In this document: in pieces, positions 31,490-40,615 of the stretch | Layout: each line of letters starts with the position of its first letter | How positions within the stretch are numbered: position 1 is the first letter of the stretch | Origin: Shewanella salipaludis | GTDB taxonomy: Bacteria; Pseudomonadota; Gammaproteobacteria; Enterobacterales; Shewanellaceae | NCBI RefSeq assembly: GCF_012911865.1 | Contig: NZ_JAAXYH010000002.1 | Span: 372,001-436,000, forward strand | DNA length: 64,000 nt | Direction of reading: 5' to 3' | The notes under the pieces: generated by a model | Databases searched by the model: none | What the model saw: only the letters and a program-made list of their open reading frames with translations | What the model was told of the DNA's origin: nothing | Position numbers and translations under genes: made by a program

Positions 31490-31515
31490 GCCGGCCCGGA
31501 CTCACCCGGGCCGGC
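31490..31515. other. GC-rich hairpin between oleA and oleB
   Basis: A perfect 10-bp stem GCCGGCCCGG/CCGGGCCGGC with a 6-nt loop, beginning just after the oleA stop codon. No T run follows on the minus strand. It could protect the oleA 3' end from decay or reduce read-through into oleB. Confidence 0.75.
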
Positions 31516-31519
31516 GGCA

Positions 31520-32569
31520 CTACCATTTGATGCCGAGCATCATGCAATTGAGGCCGCTGCCTATGCCGAGAAAACTCACCTGATCGCCGACTTGCAAGAA
31601 GCCCTGATCGTGCGCCATAGCCGCGGAAACAGGCAAGGACACTGTGCCCATGTTGCCCAGCTGCTGGTAGGTGGGGAACTCTTTTTCCGCCGGGATATTG
31701 AGGGCCGTGAGTACTTGCTTACGGTTGGCGGCGCCCACCTGATGGCAGATCACCTTGTCGACCTGCTCCACCAGCCAGTCGCGCTGCTCGAGGAAGTGCT
31801 CCCAGGTATGCTTCGCCAGCTCGACCCCTTCCTTGAGCAGGGTCACGGCATCGGTACGCATGAATTCGCGATACAGATGCTGCCCGGCTTCCTGCAGCCC
31901 CCACTGGCATAACCTGTGATGCTCCGGCGCCGACAGATGCGATGCCCCCAGCAGCTGATGCTGGCGCGCAGTGAGCAGCGGCAGGCTGCCATCTGTGAGG
32001 ATCACGGCAACGGCGCCCGAGCCCCCGGTCAGGGTCGCCAGCGACTGGGCAAAGTTCTGCATGGTAGGTTCCGCCAGCATGTTCTCTATGGTGACATCCA
32101 CTATGTCCCTGGCGGACTCGCAGGACACCACCATGCCCGCCTTTATCTGCCCCAGTTCGATGCGATTGGCAATATCCAGTATGCCGGATAATACCCCGAG
32201 GCAGGCGTTGCTTATGTCATAGATGGCCGTGTCCTTGGACACCCCCAGCTCGGCGGCGATGCGGCAAGCCGTGGCCGGCTCATGCTGATCGCGGCACACC
32301 CCGGTATAGACCAGGGCCCCCAGATCTGCGACCTCTATCCCGGTTTCGGCCACGGCCTTGCGGGCCGCCTTTATGGCGCCATCGGATAACTGATGCCCCT
32401 TGGGCCACCAGCGGCGCTCGCTGATCCCTGTGAGTGCGGCAAGCTGGCCCATGGGGATGCGAAACTTCTGGTAAAGCGGGGCCAGGCGGCTTTCCAGCTC
32501 TGAACTGGAAACCACTTCGGGTGCCAGTTCATAGGCCAGGCTATTGATGTACACGCGGGAATATTTCAT
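31520..32569 (-). CDS. oleA: OleA, thiolase-like acyl-CoA condensing enzyme
   Basis: Thiolase-superfamily enzyme that joins two fatty acyl-CoA chains head to head to a 2-alkyl-3-ketoacid, the first committed step of long-chain olefin formation. The 349 residues resemble FabH. The nucleophile is Cys123 in ISNACLGVLSG, the Glu that deprotonates the second chain is probably Glu97 in CRDQHEPAT, and the late His and Asn lie in the usual C-terminal positions. In Shewanella the product is often the polyunsaturated C31 nonaene, which needs polyunsaturated acyl chains. It is the first gene of the set; its promoter should lie in 32570-32808. Confidence 0.93.
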   Translation of the reverse strand: MKYSRVYINSLAYELAPEVVSSSELESRLAPLYQKFRIPMGQLAALTGISERRWWPKGHQLSDGAIKAARKAVAETGIEVADLGALVYTGVCRDQHEPATACRIAAELGVSKDTAIYDISNACLGVLSGILDIANRIELGQIKAGMVVSCESARDIVDVTIENMLAEPTMQNFAQSLATLTGGSGAVAVILTDGSLPLLTARQHQLLGASHLSAPEHHRLCQWGLQEAGQHLYREFMRTDAVTLLKEGVELAKHTWEHFLEQRDWLVEQVDKVICHQVGAANRKQVLTALNIPAEKEFPTYQQLGNMGTVSLPVSAAMAHDQGFLQVGDQVSFLGIGSGLNCMMLGIKW

Positions 32570-32808
32570 GAAACTGTTTTAATCGCTCACTAAAATGGCC
32601 AACACATGACCATGACTAAGTTATTGGATCTCATTGAGGCGACATTTGAGCAAGAAAAGCCCCTTGATTCAATAGAAACCCGCCTTTTGTTCCGCCGCCC
32701 GGCCCGGATTCAGCCAGAGCCAGGCCGGGTTTCGTTCGAATTTAATCGCCTACCTTAAAAACAACCCATTAAAAACAGAACGTTAATCCGTATTTTCAGC
32801 CCGGGATC

Positions 32809-34134
32809 TCAGCCGGCTATTTTGAACGCCTGGATCATGGCATTTCTCGGGGTCACACTGTTTGCACAAAATTCCCCCAGCGACACCCGGTAGCCCTGCC
32901 CTTCGAGGAAACAGACCCTGTCCAACAACAGCCAATGTTCGACCACGGCACGGAACAGGTGAGCCACAAGATCCAAGCGCCGGGTCAGACGTTGGCGCCG
33001 CAGTCCCTGACGCTGATACTCCTCGAACGCCAGGCCATAGGGCAGCACCAGCCCCTTGGCCGCCGCGGCCCAATGGCAAAACTCGCCAAAGCTGCCGCTC
33101 AGCTGGCTCTGCTTGATGGCCGGCACGGGTAAGTACTCATTAACCTGCCGCAGCTCACGCTGCAGGCTGTCGAATCCCAGGCGCCAGGCGATTTCCTGCA
33201 AGCGCAGCGCCTGCTGTTTGGCCCCGGCGATGACGCTCTGCTGCAGCGGCAGTTGCAGATCGTGGCGACTGAGTCGCAGCGCGCTGGCCTTGGCCGCTGC
33301 CGACATGGGCACATAGTGGCTGGCATGGATAAGATGGTAACAGCAAGGCGAAATCGCGACCGCCTGGGTGCCGGCGGCGGCGGCCAACTCCAGCAGGCGC
33401 ACATGCAGATCGCCACAGGCATGCAGCGCCAGCGCCTGTTGCCGCGGTTGCAGGGGGCTGGCCCCGGGCAGGCTGATCTGCGACGCGAAGGCATCGGCAC
33501 AGACGAACTGCTGTGGCAGCTGCCATTTTCGGGCAAATGCCCTGCCCTGCTCGCACAAGCCGGGCTGCCACTCCAGGCTCAGCACCTCGCAGCCGCGGGC
33601 CTTGGCGAGCAGGCGCCCCAGGTGGCCCTTGCCGGCACACCATTCGAGCACGGGCAACCCCAGATGTGGCAGGCACTCGACGAAGGCGCCTATCTGCTGC
33701 CACTTGCGGCCCTTGATGTGGGCGCTGAAGTGGGGCTCGTCGGCGGCGCTCAGCCCATAAGCCGGCGCCCCGGAGGCGGTTGGCCCAGAGGCATTCGACT
33801 CAGAGGCACTAAACCCAGAGACATTCAACCCAGAGGCATTAGATGCTCCATTGGCAAAGGCGGGCAGACGACTATCGAGCAGCCCCAGCGGCCAGTCCCG
33901 CCCGGCCGCGGCCAAGTCCAGGCTCAGGGCGGGGGTCAGACGCCTTATCAGCAAACCGTGATCCCGGTCGAGCGGCTCCAACTCATCATCATTCAGCGCC
34001 AATACCTCGGCCGCCAAGCGGGGAAACTCCCCTTGCCATGGCAAGTCATGACAGTCGAAGGCCCTGAGTTGCCATAGGCTGCGACTGGCCAACAAGAGGC
34101 TGTCCAGGCGGCGAAACTGACCGAGATGACTCAT
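32809..34134 (-). CDS. SAM-dependent methyltransferase (Methyltransf_32/TRM13-like)
   Basis: A 441-residue predicted cytoplasmic methyltransferase. Motif I is VLEWCAGKGHLGRLLAK, the acidic strand reads VLSLEWQPGLCEQ, and the later ALHACGDLHVRLLE and AISPCCYH segments are hallmarks of the Methyltransf_32 domain related to tRNA methylase TRM13 and GSTCD. A low-complexity insert (NASGL, NVSGF, SASES, NASGP and similar) at about 98-118 is encoded by four 15-bp units at 33781-33840. The target is unknown. Confidence 0.78.
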   Translation of the reverse strand: MSHLGQFRRLDSLLLASRSLWQLRAFDCHDLPWQGEFPRLAAEVLALNDDELEPLDRDHGLLIRRLTPALSLDLAAAGRDWPLGLLDSRLPAFANGASNASGLNVSGFSASESNASGPTASGAPAYGLSAADEPHFSAHIKGRKWQQIGAFVECLPHLGLPVLEWCAGKGHLGRLLAKARGCEVLSLEWQPGLCEQGRAFARKWQLPQQFVCADAFASQISLPGASPLQPRQQALALHACGDLHVRLLELAAAAGTQAVAISPCCYHLIHASHYVPMSAAAKASALRLSRHDLQLPLQQSVIAGAKQQALRLQEIAWRLGFDSLQRELRQVNEYLPVPAIKQSQLSGSFGEFCHWAAAAKGLVLPYGLAFEEYQRQGLRRQRLTRRLDLVAHLFRAVVEHWLLLDRVCFLEGQGYRVSLGEFCANSVTPRNAMIQAFKIAG

Positions 34135-34140
34135 TTAAGG

Positions 34141-34179
34141 TTCCTGTTCATGATTTCTGTTCATGATTTTTGTTCATGG
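34141..34179. repeat. 13-bp tandem repeat, 3 copies, upstream of the methyltransferase gene
   Basis: Units TTCCTGTTCATGA, TTTCTGTTCATGA and TTTTTGTTCATGG, starting 6 bp upstream of the methyltransferase start codon, so they occupy its ribosome-binding region. On the minus strand they read as repeated TCATGAACA blocks. Confidence 0.93.
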
Positions 34180-34358
34180 TTCTGGGTTACTGCAAACCCG
34201 GGCGAAAACGACATAGGCGCGGATTATACCCGCTTCGGCCGCCGGCAGCACCCGCCCGGGAGCGAAAGCAGCGACTGGGACAAGCCGGTCAGAGATGCTA
34301 ATATATCGGTTCACCCAATTCGGGCCCATTACAGATTCCCCATTAGAGGAGCCTCAGT

Positions 34359-34598
34359 ATGCATTCTCCCTGTGTCGCCCGCTGCGGCTTGGATGACAAC
34401 GACTATTGCATGGGCTGCTTCAGACATATAGACGAAATCGTCACCTGGGGCAGCGCCAGCGATGCGCGCAAGGCCGAGATTTGGGCCGGGCTCGCCGAGC
34501 GCAAGGCGCGGCTGGCCGGCGGCGACAACTGTCAGACGCTGAGCCGGCAGAAGTGGCTTGAGGCCGAAGCTAGGCTGGCAACCCAAGAGCTGGAATGA
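34359..34598 (+). CDS. DUF1289 family protein
   Basis: A 79-residue cytoplasmic protein. Cysteines in SPCVARCGLDDNDYCMGCFR form the pattern that defines DUF1289, thought to bind zinc or an Fe-S cluster. The second half is helical and charged. GAGGAGCC precedes the start. A strong symmetric terminator follows. Family function is not established. Confidence 0.85.
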   Translation: MHSPCVARCGLDDNDYCMGCFRHIDEIVTWGSASDARKAEIWAGLAERKARLAGGDNCQTLSRQKWLEAEARLATQELE

Positions 34599-34614
34599 TC
34601 CCGCCATAGACAAC

Positions 34615-34641
34615 AAAAAAGCACCCAATGGGTGCTTTTTT
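34615..34641. terminator. Bidirectional terminator
   Basis: A perfect 12-bp stem AAAAAAGCACCC/GGGTGCTTTTTT with a 3-nt loop, between the convergent DUF1289 and YajD genes. Confidence 0.93.
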
Positions 34642-34706
34642 ATTTCTGCCGGCGCCGGCTTTCAACCTGCCTTGCTTCTCCGGCATGCCCATAGCTTCAG
34701 CCTGGC

Positions 34707-35069
34707 TTATTTCTTCAGCATGGCCTTGAGATCGGCGAAGGGATTGTAGGTCGCCGCCTCGACCTTGGTCTCTGTGGTGCTGCCGTAACGGATCAGCTCT
34801 TCGAAACGCGAATGCTCATTGTCGTGGCAATAGAGGCACAAGAGTTCCCAGTTGGAGCCGTCCGGGGGATTGTTGTCGTGATTGTGATCCCTGTGATGCA
34901 CAGTCAGTTCACTCAGGTTCTTGTGGGTGAACTCACGGGTGCAGCGACCGCAGACCCAGGGGTAAAGCTTGAGCGCCTGCTCCCGGTAACCTTTCTCGCG
35001 TTTGGCCTTGTAGTCTCTGGCATCGGCCAGCACCTTGTCTAACTTACTTTGTCCAGCTTGCACAGTCAT
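34707..35069 (-). CDS. yajD: YajD-like HNH nuclease
   Basis: A 120-residue HNH-fold protein. The zinc cysteines are in PWVCGRCTREF and LLCLYCHDNEH, and the catalytic HNH core reads LTVHHRDHNHDNNPPDG. Length and order match E. coli YajD, a putative DNA endonuclease of unknown role. I use the ATG at 35069; the in-frame extension upstream does not resemble the family. Confidence 0.88.
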   Translation of the reverse strand: MTVQAGQSKLDKVLADARDYKAKREKGYREQALKLYPWVCGRCTREFTHKNLSELTVHHRDHNHDNNPPDGSNWELLCLYCHDNEHSRFEELIRYGSTTETKVEAATYNPFADLKAMLKK

Positions 35070-35183
35070 GAGCGTCAATCCAGGATGAAAAATAACCAAC
35101 CCAGAAAATATCCAGGTTCTCTGCCCCAAGGATAATCCCAGTCGGCGCCCGGGGCAATGCCCGGGCGCGCATTCTGCCGGGAC

Positions 35184-37157
35184 TCATTCCGCCGCCGGCT
35201 CGGCATGACTCAGGTGCAGATAATGCAGGTAACGCTCATATTGGGAGACGATATCGGCAGTCAACTGCTCCTCGGTATAGCCCATCACATCGTAATGCTG
35301 GCCACCGTGTTCCAGGAAGACTTCGACCCGATAATACTCGCCGCTGCCCATGTCCTGCGGTCCCTCGGCATTGCCGGCTTGGGTGAAGGCGCGGATCCGC
35401 AACGCATAGATAAACTCCTGATGGCTTGCCTGGCTGACGATCAGCCGTACCCTGCCATCCAGGAATACCAGCTCGGCGGGGATCCCCTTGTCGGTAAAGC
35501 TCCGGCACACCTTGGTCAAACCCGGGGTGGCCACCTGTTCGAGAAATGCCAAGGCTTCCTTCAGGCTGGGTTGGGACACCAGCACCTCGATGCGTTCCTC
35601 CCAGCTCATGTTGGTCTTGGCGTATTGCACGCTGGTGTTATGGGACTGGACGCTGTTGAGTTTCAGCCAATCATCCTGCAACGCCTTAAACAGGCCAAAG
35701 CACATCAGCAACATCACCAACAAAAACGGCATGGCGCTGGCAATGGCCGCGGTCTGCAACGCCTGCAGACCACCGGCAAACAGGAGCACGGCGGCAACCA
35801 CACCCTGCAGCAGCGCCCAGAAGATCTTCTGCCACACGGGGGCGTTGTTATCCCCGCCCGAGGTCAGGTTATCTATCACCAGTGAGCCCGAGTCCGACGA
35901 GGTCACGAAGAAGGTCACCACGAGGCAAACGGCCACCGACGACAGCAGGGTCGAAAAAGGCATGTGTTCGAAGAACTTGAACAGGGCCACAGACACATCC
36001 GTCGACACGGCTTCGGCCAGGTAGGTCGCGCCATGGTTCATGATGGCGTCGATGGCCGAGTTACCGAATACCGTCATCCACAGGAAGGTGATGGCCGTTG
36101 GCACGAACAGCACGCCGATCAGGAATTCGCGGATGGTACGGCCGCGGCTGACCCTGGCGATGAAGGTGCCGACGAAGGGAGACCAGGAGATCCACCAGCC
36201 CCAATAGAGCAAGGTCCAGCCGCCGATCCAGTCTTCCTTCTTCTGATAGGCATAGAGGTTGAAGGTCTTGCCGACCAGGTCGCTCAGGTAACTGCCGGTA
36301 TTCTGGACGAAGGCCTGCAGCAAAGACACGGTCGGCCCGAGCAGCAGCACGGCAATCAGCAGCAGGAAGGCCAATCCCAGGTTGAGTTCGCTCAGGCGTT
36401 TGACGCCCTTATCCAGGCCGGAAAACACCGACAGGGTCGCCAGCAGGGTAATGCCTGTGATAAGCCCTATCTGCACTGTGACATTGTTGGGCAGGGAGGG
36501 GAACAAATAGCTCAGGCCCGAGTTGACCTGCAACACGCCGAACCCCAGGGAGGTGGCCACCCCGAACATGGTGCCCAGCACGGCGAAGGTGTCCACGGTA
36601 TGGCCTATGGGCCCCATGATGCGCTCGCCTATCAGGGGATACAGGGCGCTGCGCGGCAACAGCGGCAACTTGTGACGGTAGGCAAAGTAGGCCAGGCTCA
36701 GCGCCACCACGGCATAGATGGCCCAGGCATGTATGCCCCAGTGGAAGAAGGTGATCTTCAGGGCATCCTTGGCCGCCTGTATGGTTTCGGGGCTGGCATC
36801 GGGCGGCGCCAGATAGTGCATCACAGGTTCGGCCACCCCGAAGAACATCAGGCCTATGCCCATGCCGGCGGAAAACAGCATGGCGATCCAGCTCTTGTAG
36901 CTGTAGTCCGGCACCGAATGATCCGGCCCCAGCTTGATGTCACCGAAACGACTGACCATGACGAAGATGATGAAAATCAGGAAGATAGCCACACCTAGGA
37001 TATAAACCCAACCGGCTTTCAGTTCGACCCAGGATTGTACTGATTTGAAGAACACATTGGCCTGCTCCGGCCAGAGCGCACCTATGAACGCCATCAGTGC
37101 GATGAGGAATACCGATGGATAAAACACCGGCGGGTTAATACTCGATTTAATCGACAT
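35184..37157 (-). CDS. BCCT family transporter (BetT-like)
   Basis: Inner-membrane carrier for choline, betaine or carnitine-type compounds. The 657 residues from the ATG at 37157 (GGGAG upstream) include twelve hydrophobic segments. The substrate-site segment reads LYWGWWISWSPFVGTFIARVSRGR, as in proton-coupled BetT-type members. A long hydrophilic C-terminal domain (about 515-657) is like that of osmotically regulated BetT. No betaine-synthesis genes lie nearby. Osmoprotection is a plausible role. Confidence 0.9.
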   Translation of the reverse strand: MSIKSSINPPVFYPSVFLIALMAFIGALWPEQANVFFKSVQSWVELKAGWVYILGVAIFLIFIIFVMVSRFGDIKLGPDHSVPDYSYKSWIAMLFSAGMGIGLMFFGVAEPVMHYLAPPDASPETIQAAKDALKITFFHWGIHAWAIYAVVALSLAYFAYRHKLPLLPRSALYPLIGERIMGPIGHTVDTFAVLGTMFGVATSLGFGVLQVNSGLSYLFPSLPNNVTVQIGLITGITLLATLSVFSGLDKGVKRLSELNLGLAFLLLIAVLLLGPTVSLLQAFVQNTGSYLSDLVGKTFNLYAYQKKEDWIGGWTLLYWGWWISWSPFVGTFIARVSRGRTIREFLIGVLFVPTAITFLWMTVFGNSAIDAIMNHGATYLAEAVSTDVSVALFKFFEHMPFSTLLSSVAVCLVVTFFVTSSDSGSLVIDNLTSGGDNNAPVWQKIFWALLQGVVAAVLLFAGGLQALQTAAIASAMPFLLVMLLMCFGLFKALQDDWLKLNSVQSHNTSVQYAKTNMSWEERIEVLVSQPSLKEALAFLEQVATPGLTKVCRSFTDKGIPAELVFLDGRVRLIVSQASHQEFIYALRIRAFTQAGNAEGPQDMGSGEYYRVEVFLEHGGQHYDVMGYTEEQLTADIVSQYERYLHYLHLSHAEPAAE

Positions 37158-37362
37158 TATTACTCCCGATTTCAGCTTGAATTTGAGCCGCCTCGCAGCA
37201 CAGTCAACTCGCGCTTCCAATAGGGGCTAAGCTGCAATGACAAGGCAAGAAGATGCACCCAGGAGAGCATACTCCCTGGGCCATGCAGGCATAATAGCAT
37301 ACAAACCACGGCCTTAGGCTGTTCCTTGGCCGCAGTTGCCCTTCTTGTCGCCCACTTTGGCC

Positions 37363-37965
37363 TCAAGCCTGCCCGGGATCGCTCCTGCCGTTGGGGGTCT
37401 GGGAAATGCCGGCGGTGAGATTGAAGCGCATCGCCTCTTCGAATGACCAGTCGACCGGGATAAGATCCTCACGTTTGACCAGACTGGTCACCCCCGCCAT
37501 CTGATAACTGAGCTGAAACAGCACAGGCACCCAGTCGCCCTCGGGCAGAGCATCGAGCAGCGGCCGGGGCGGCTTGTCCGTCATGATGAAGCCCACCACG
37601 AAACCGCCGTTGGCCTGTTTGACCAGCACCGTCTTCTGTTGCTTGGGTTTGCCGTCGCGGTTCATCAGCGAGGCTATGTCCCTGATACTGCCATAGACAG
37701 ACTTGAACAGCGGAAAGCGCATCAACTGGCGCTCGATCCAGGCATAGAGCCAGGCTATGGGGCTGACGGAGAACGCCAATCCGACCACGAAGACCAACAG
37801 CCCCACCAGGATGAAACCTTCGCCCCTGACATGTATGTCTATGCCCAGCAATTCCAGCAGCAGGACGCCCAGGCCATCCAGGGACACAAACAGGGACCAG
37901 AACAACCAGAGGCTGATCGCCATAGGTAACACATTCATCAAACCACGGGTCAAAGTTCGTTTCAT
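37363..37965 (-). CDS. DUF502 family membrane protein
   Basis: A 200-residue inner-membrane protein that opens with TRGLMNVLPMAISLWLFWSL, as DUF502 proteins do. It has two hydrophobic segments in the first 80 residues, then a soluble domain containing VGFIMTDKP and PEGDWVPVLF. Function of the family is unclear, and there is no clear operon partner. Confidence 0.85.
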   Translation of the reverse strand: MKRTLTRGLMNVLPMAISLWLFWSLFVSLDGLGVLLLELLGIDIHVRGEGFILVGLLVFVVGLAFSVSPIAWLYAWIERQLMRFPLFKSVYGSIRDIASLMNRDGKPKQQKTVLVKQANGGFVVGFIMTDKPPRPLLDALPEGDWVPVLFQLSYQMAGVTSLVKREDLIPVDWSFEEAMRFNLTAGISQTPNGRSDPGQA

Positions 37966-38137
37966 GACACCCTCATAAGTTAAATAGGCAAAGTAAGCAC
38001 AGGATAAGCCCCAGGCAAGATAATGTTACGCCCTGGACGGGCATAAATGTTACCACAGTCGTCCCCGCCCGCCGCTAACTCATGTAAGGTAACAGGGCCA
38101 CAACCAGACAATAACAAAGCCAACAGAGGAAGAGTGT

Positions 38138-38521
38138 ATGCGAGTAACCAGAATGGATCATTTGGTACTGACAGTCGCAAACCTGGATATCACCACAGAC
38201 TTTTACCAGCGTGTGCTCGGGATGAAACCCCAGCTCTTTGCCGGCGATCGCATAGCGCTCAATTTCGGCGATCAGAAAATCAACTTGCATACCGCCGGCG
38301 GCGAATTCGAACCCAAGGCCAGGGTCGCCGCCCCGGGCAGCGCCGATCTCTGTTTCATAGTCAACGAACCTCTGGCGATAGTGATAGATCATCTCAACGC
38401 CCTGCAGGTGCCTATCGAGCTGGGGCCTGTGCAACGCACCGGGGCCACAGGCATGCTCAACTCCCTCTATATCCGGGATCCCGACGGCAACCTGCTGGAA
38501 TTGTCCGAATACCGCGTCTAA
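38138..38521 (+). CDS. VOC family protein
   Basis: A 127-residue vicinal oxygen chelate protein. It opens with MDHLVLTVANLDITTDFYQR and ends with SLYIRDPDGNLLELSEY, giving the first-strand His and last-strand Glu expected as metal ligands. It resembles small ring-cleavage or fosfomycin-resistance-like VOC proteins, but the substrate cannot be named. It is convergent with the barrel gene that ends at 38555. Confidence 0.87.
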   Translation: MRVTRMDHLVLTVANLDITTDFYQRVLGMKPQLFAGDRIALNFGDQKINLHTAGGEFEPKARVAAPGSADLCFIVNEPLAIVIDHLNALQVPIELGPVQRTGATGMLNSLYIRDPDGNLLELSEYRV

Positions 38522-38554
38522 GGCGCATGCGCCGGCCCTGTATAATCGACGGGG

Positions 38555-39814
38555 CTAAAAATAATACTCGTAACGCAAAAAAAACCTGTCGCCGGATGCC
38601 AGCCGCTGCCTGCGACTGGCATCGACAAACAGGCCACCGTATTGACTGCCGGGCTCGCCCCTGGCGAACTGGGCCCCGAACACCAGATTCGACGACTGGG
38701 AGCTGTTGTAATTGACTGTGAGCAAGCTCAGGCTGCTGCCGTCGTTGGCCTGGTAAATCCAGGTCGGCGCCAGGGTCAGCAAGGGGGAATATTGCAGCTG
38801 CAGGCCGATGGCGAATTGATCCCGCCCCAGGGAGAACAGCTGTCCCCGCTGCAGCCTCGCCCTGACCCCGGGCGCCAGCTCATCCAAGCTTCTGACGTCG
38901 TCGGCGAAGCCATTCAGGTAATATTCGACAAACCCATTCAGGGGCCGTTCCCACCATTGCCAGCTATGTTGCAGATTGAGTACCGCCGAATAGACAGTTT
39001 GCCTTGCGGCCGTCGGCGGCAAAACCAGCTCACTGGCGAGCAGATCCAGCTTGGCAAGCGCCGTCCCCAGGGGCAGCACCAGGCCGAGCCCCAGCTGCTT
39101 GTCCCCGTAATCCTGGGCCAACATGAGTTCGAACTGCAAGCTCTGCCAATAACCCAGATACTTGAGCGCCAGCGAATCCCGGCAGCCCGTTGCTTCGGCC
39201 TCGGCGCCACACTTATGGGGCACCCACAGCCCTTGCAGCTCGGCGCCCGAGTCGAACAAACGCTGCAGGTACAAGAGGTCGACCCCGGGTTTGTAACTGG
39301 TATCCATGGCCGCCGGCGCGAAGGGATTAAACAAGTCCAGCACCTGGAAGACATTGCCATTGCCCCAGGTGATGGCCTGACGCCCCAGCTTGGCAACCCA
39401 GCGGGCGCCGCTGTACTCCAGGCTGGCCCTGTCGATGAAGTGGGTCACCGCCTGAGTGTCTGAACGCCTTATGTCGGCCCGCCAGTCAAACCAGCTGGGG
39501 GCGCCGGCGTCCGATTCCAGGCCGGCCGAGGCATCGCTGGCAGTCGCCCCGAGCACATAATGCAAGTCCAGTGACCAGGCCCCGACATCTTGGGTTAATT
39601 TGAAACGATAATTGCCCTGCAGCAGCGAATAGTCCGCTGTGCTCATGTCAGTGCTCACGTCAGTATTCATGTCAGTGCTCATGCCTGGGCCGCCCGCGGC
39701 ACTCGAATCGGCATACAGGTATTGCAGCTTGGCTTCCTGGGCCAGGTCCACCGCCACGGCACTTCCATGTGCCAGCAGGGCGGCCAGACTAATAATCTTC
39801 AGCCACAGTGCCAT
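38555..39814 (-). CDS. Outer-membrane beta-barrel protein of an exporter operon (DUF1302-like)
   Basis: A 419-residue protein with a signal peptide (1-21, ending SAVA), many amphipathic strands and a C-terminal aromatic (RYEYYF), as in outer-membrane barrels. The segment LGRQAITWGNGNVF followed by DLFNPFAP is typical of DUF1302-like porins. Four 12-bp units (39640-39687) encode an MSTD/MNTD/VSTD/MSTA linker near residue 45. It starts inside the end of the ATPase gene (26-bp overlap), which ties it to the ABC system. It probably forms the outer-membrane part of that system. Confidence 0.75.
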   Translation of the reverse strand: MALWLKIISLAALLAHGSAVAVDLAQEAKLQYLYADSSAAGGPGMSTDMNTDVSTDMSTADYSLLQGNYRFKLTQDVGAWSLDLHYVLGATASDASAGLESDAGAPSWFDWRADIRRSDTQAVTHFIDRASLEYSGARWVAKLGRQAITWGNGNVFQVLDLFNPFAPAAMDTSYKPGVDLLYLQRLFDSGAELQGLWVPHKCGAEAEATGCRDSLALKYLGYWQSLQFELMLAQDYGDKQLGLGLVLPLGTALAKLDLLASELVLPPTAARQTVYSAVLNLQHSWQWWERPLNGFVEYYLNGFADDVRSLDELAPGVRARLQRGQLFSLGRDQFAIGLQLQYSPLLTLAPTWIYQANDGSSLSLLTVNYNSSQSSNLVFGAQFARGEPGSQYGGLFVDASRRQRLASGDRFFLRYEYYF

Positions 39815-40487
39815 CTTTGATCACCAGTTTGCGACGGGTAAAATCTATGACCTGAGGATCATGGGTCGCCACTATGAGGGTGGTCCCCGACTCCAGGTTC
39901 AGTTCCGCCATCATGGTCAACAGCTCAAGGGAGTTCTTGCTGTCCAGATTGGCCGTGGGTTCATCGGCCAGTATGATGGCCGGATGGCTGACCAGGGCCC
40001 GGGCCACCGCGACCCTCTGCTGCTGGCCGCCGGATAATTCCGCCGGCAGGCGCTGCTCCATCCCCGCCAAGCCGACCCTTGCCAATATTTGCCTGGATAA
40101 GTCCCTGCGCTCGGCCTGGGCAACCCCCTGCAACTGCATGATGAATTCGACATTTTCACGGGCGCTCAGCACAGGGATCAGATTGTAGGCCTGAAACACG
40201 AAACCTATCTTGCTTAGCCGCAAATCGGCAAGCTCGCTGTTATTCATCCGCGACAGCGGCGCCCCCTCGACCCACACCTCCCCCGAGCCGAACCTGTCCA
40301 GGCCGCCAATCATGTTCAACAGCGTGGTCTTGCCCGAGCCCGAGGCGCCGGCGAGGGAGACAAATTCCCCGCGGGCGATGGACAGGGATATCCCCCGCAA
40401 TGCCGGCACCTGGATTGCCCCCTGTTGATAGGTTTTCACCACCGCATCGCACTTGACGATGGCCGAATCCTGACCCCCTGCTTCCAT
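39789..40487 (-). CDS. LolD/MacB-type ABC transporter ATP-binding protein
   Basis: A 232-residue cytoplasmic ATPase with Walker A GASGSGKTT, the Q loop in GFVFQAYNLIPVL, signature [15 protein letters not shown], Walker B IILADEPTANLD and H loop VATHD. The family powers FtsX-type permeases that move substances from the inner membrane outward. It lies downstream of two such permease genes and overlaps the barrel gene. Confidence 0.93.
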   Translation of the reverse strand: MEAGGQDSAIVKCDAVVKTYQQGAIQVPALRGISLSIARGEFVSLAGASGSGKTTLLNMIGGLDRFGSGEVWVEGAPLSRMNNSELADLRLSKIGFVFQAYNLIPVLSARENVEFIMQLQGVAQAERRDLSRQILARVGLAGMEQRLPAELSGGQQQRVAVARALVSHPAIILADEPTANLDSKNSLELLTMMAELNLESGTTLIVATHDPQVIDFTRRKLVIKDGTVAEDY

Positions 40488-40512
40488 AGCCGTTCCCGCC
40501 CCTTTATTGCGT

Positions 40513-40595
40513 CACCTGGATTTACATCACTTGGATTTACCTCATCTGGCTCCCTTGCGACTCTGTGCTTGTCGCCTGTTTGCAGCCTGTTTGCA
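40513..40595. repeat. Short tandem repeats between permease and ATPase genes
   Basis: Two 15-bp units, CACCTGGATTTACAT and CACTTGGATTTACCT, at 40513-40542, then two exact 11-bp units GCCTGTTTGCA at 40574-40595. This 128-bp gap is the only wide gap within an otherwise tightly packed operon. Confidence 0.9.
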
Positions 40596-40615
40596 GCCAA
40601 AGCGTACAGTTTCTG

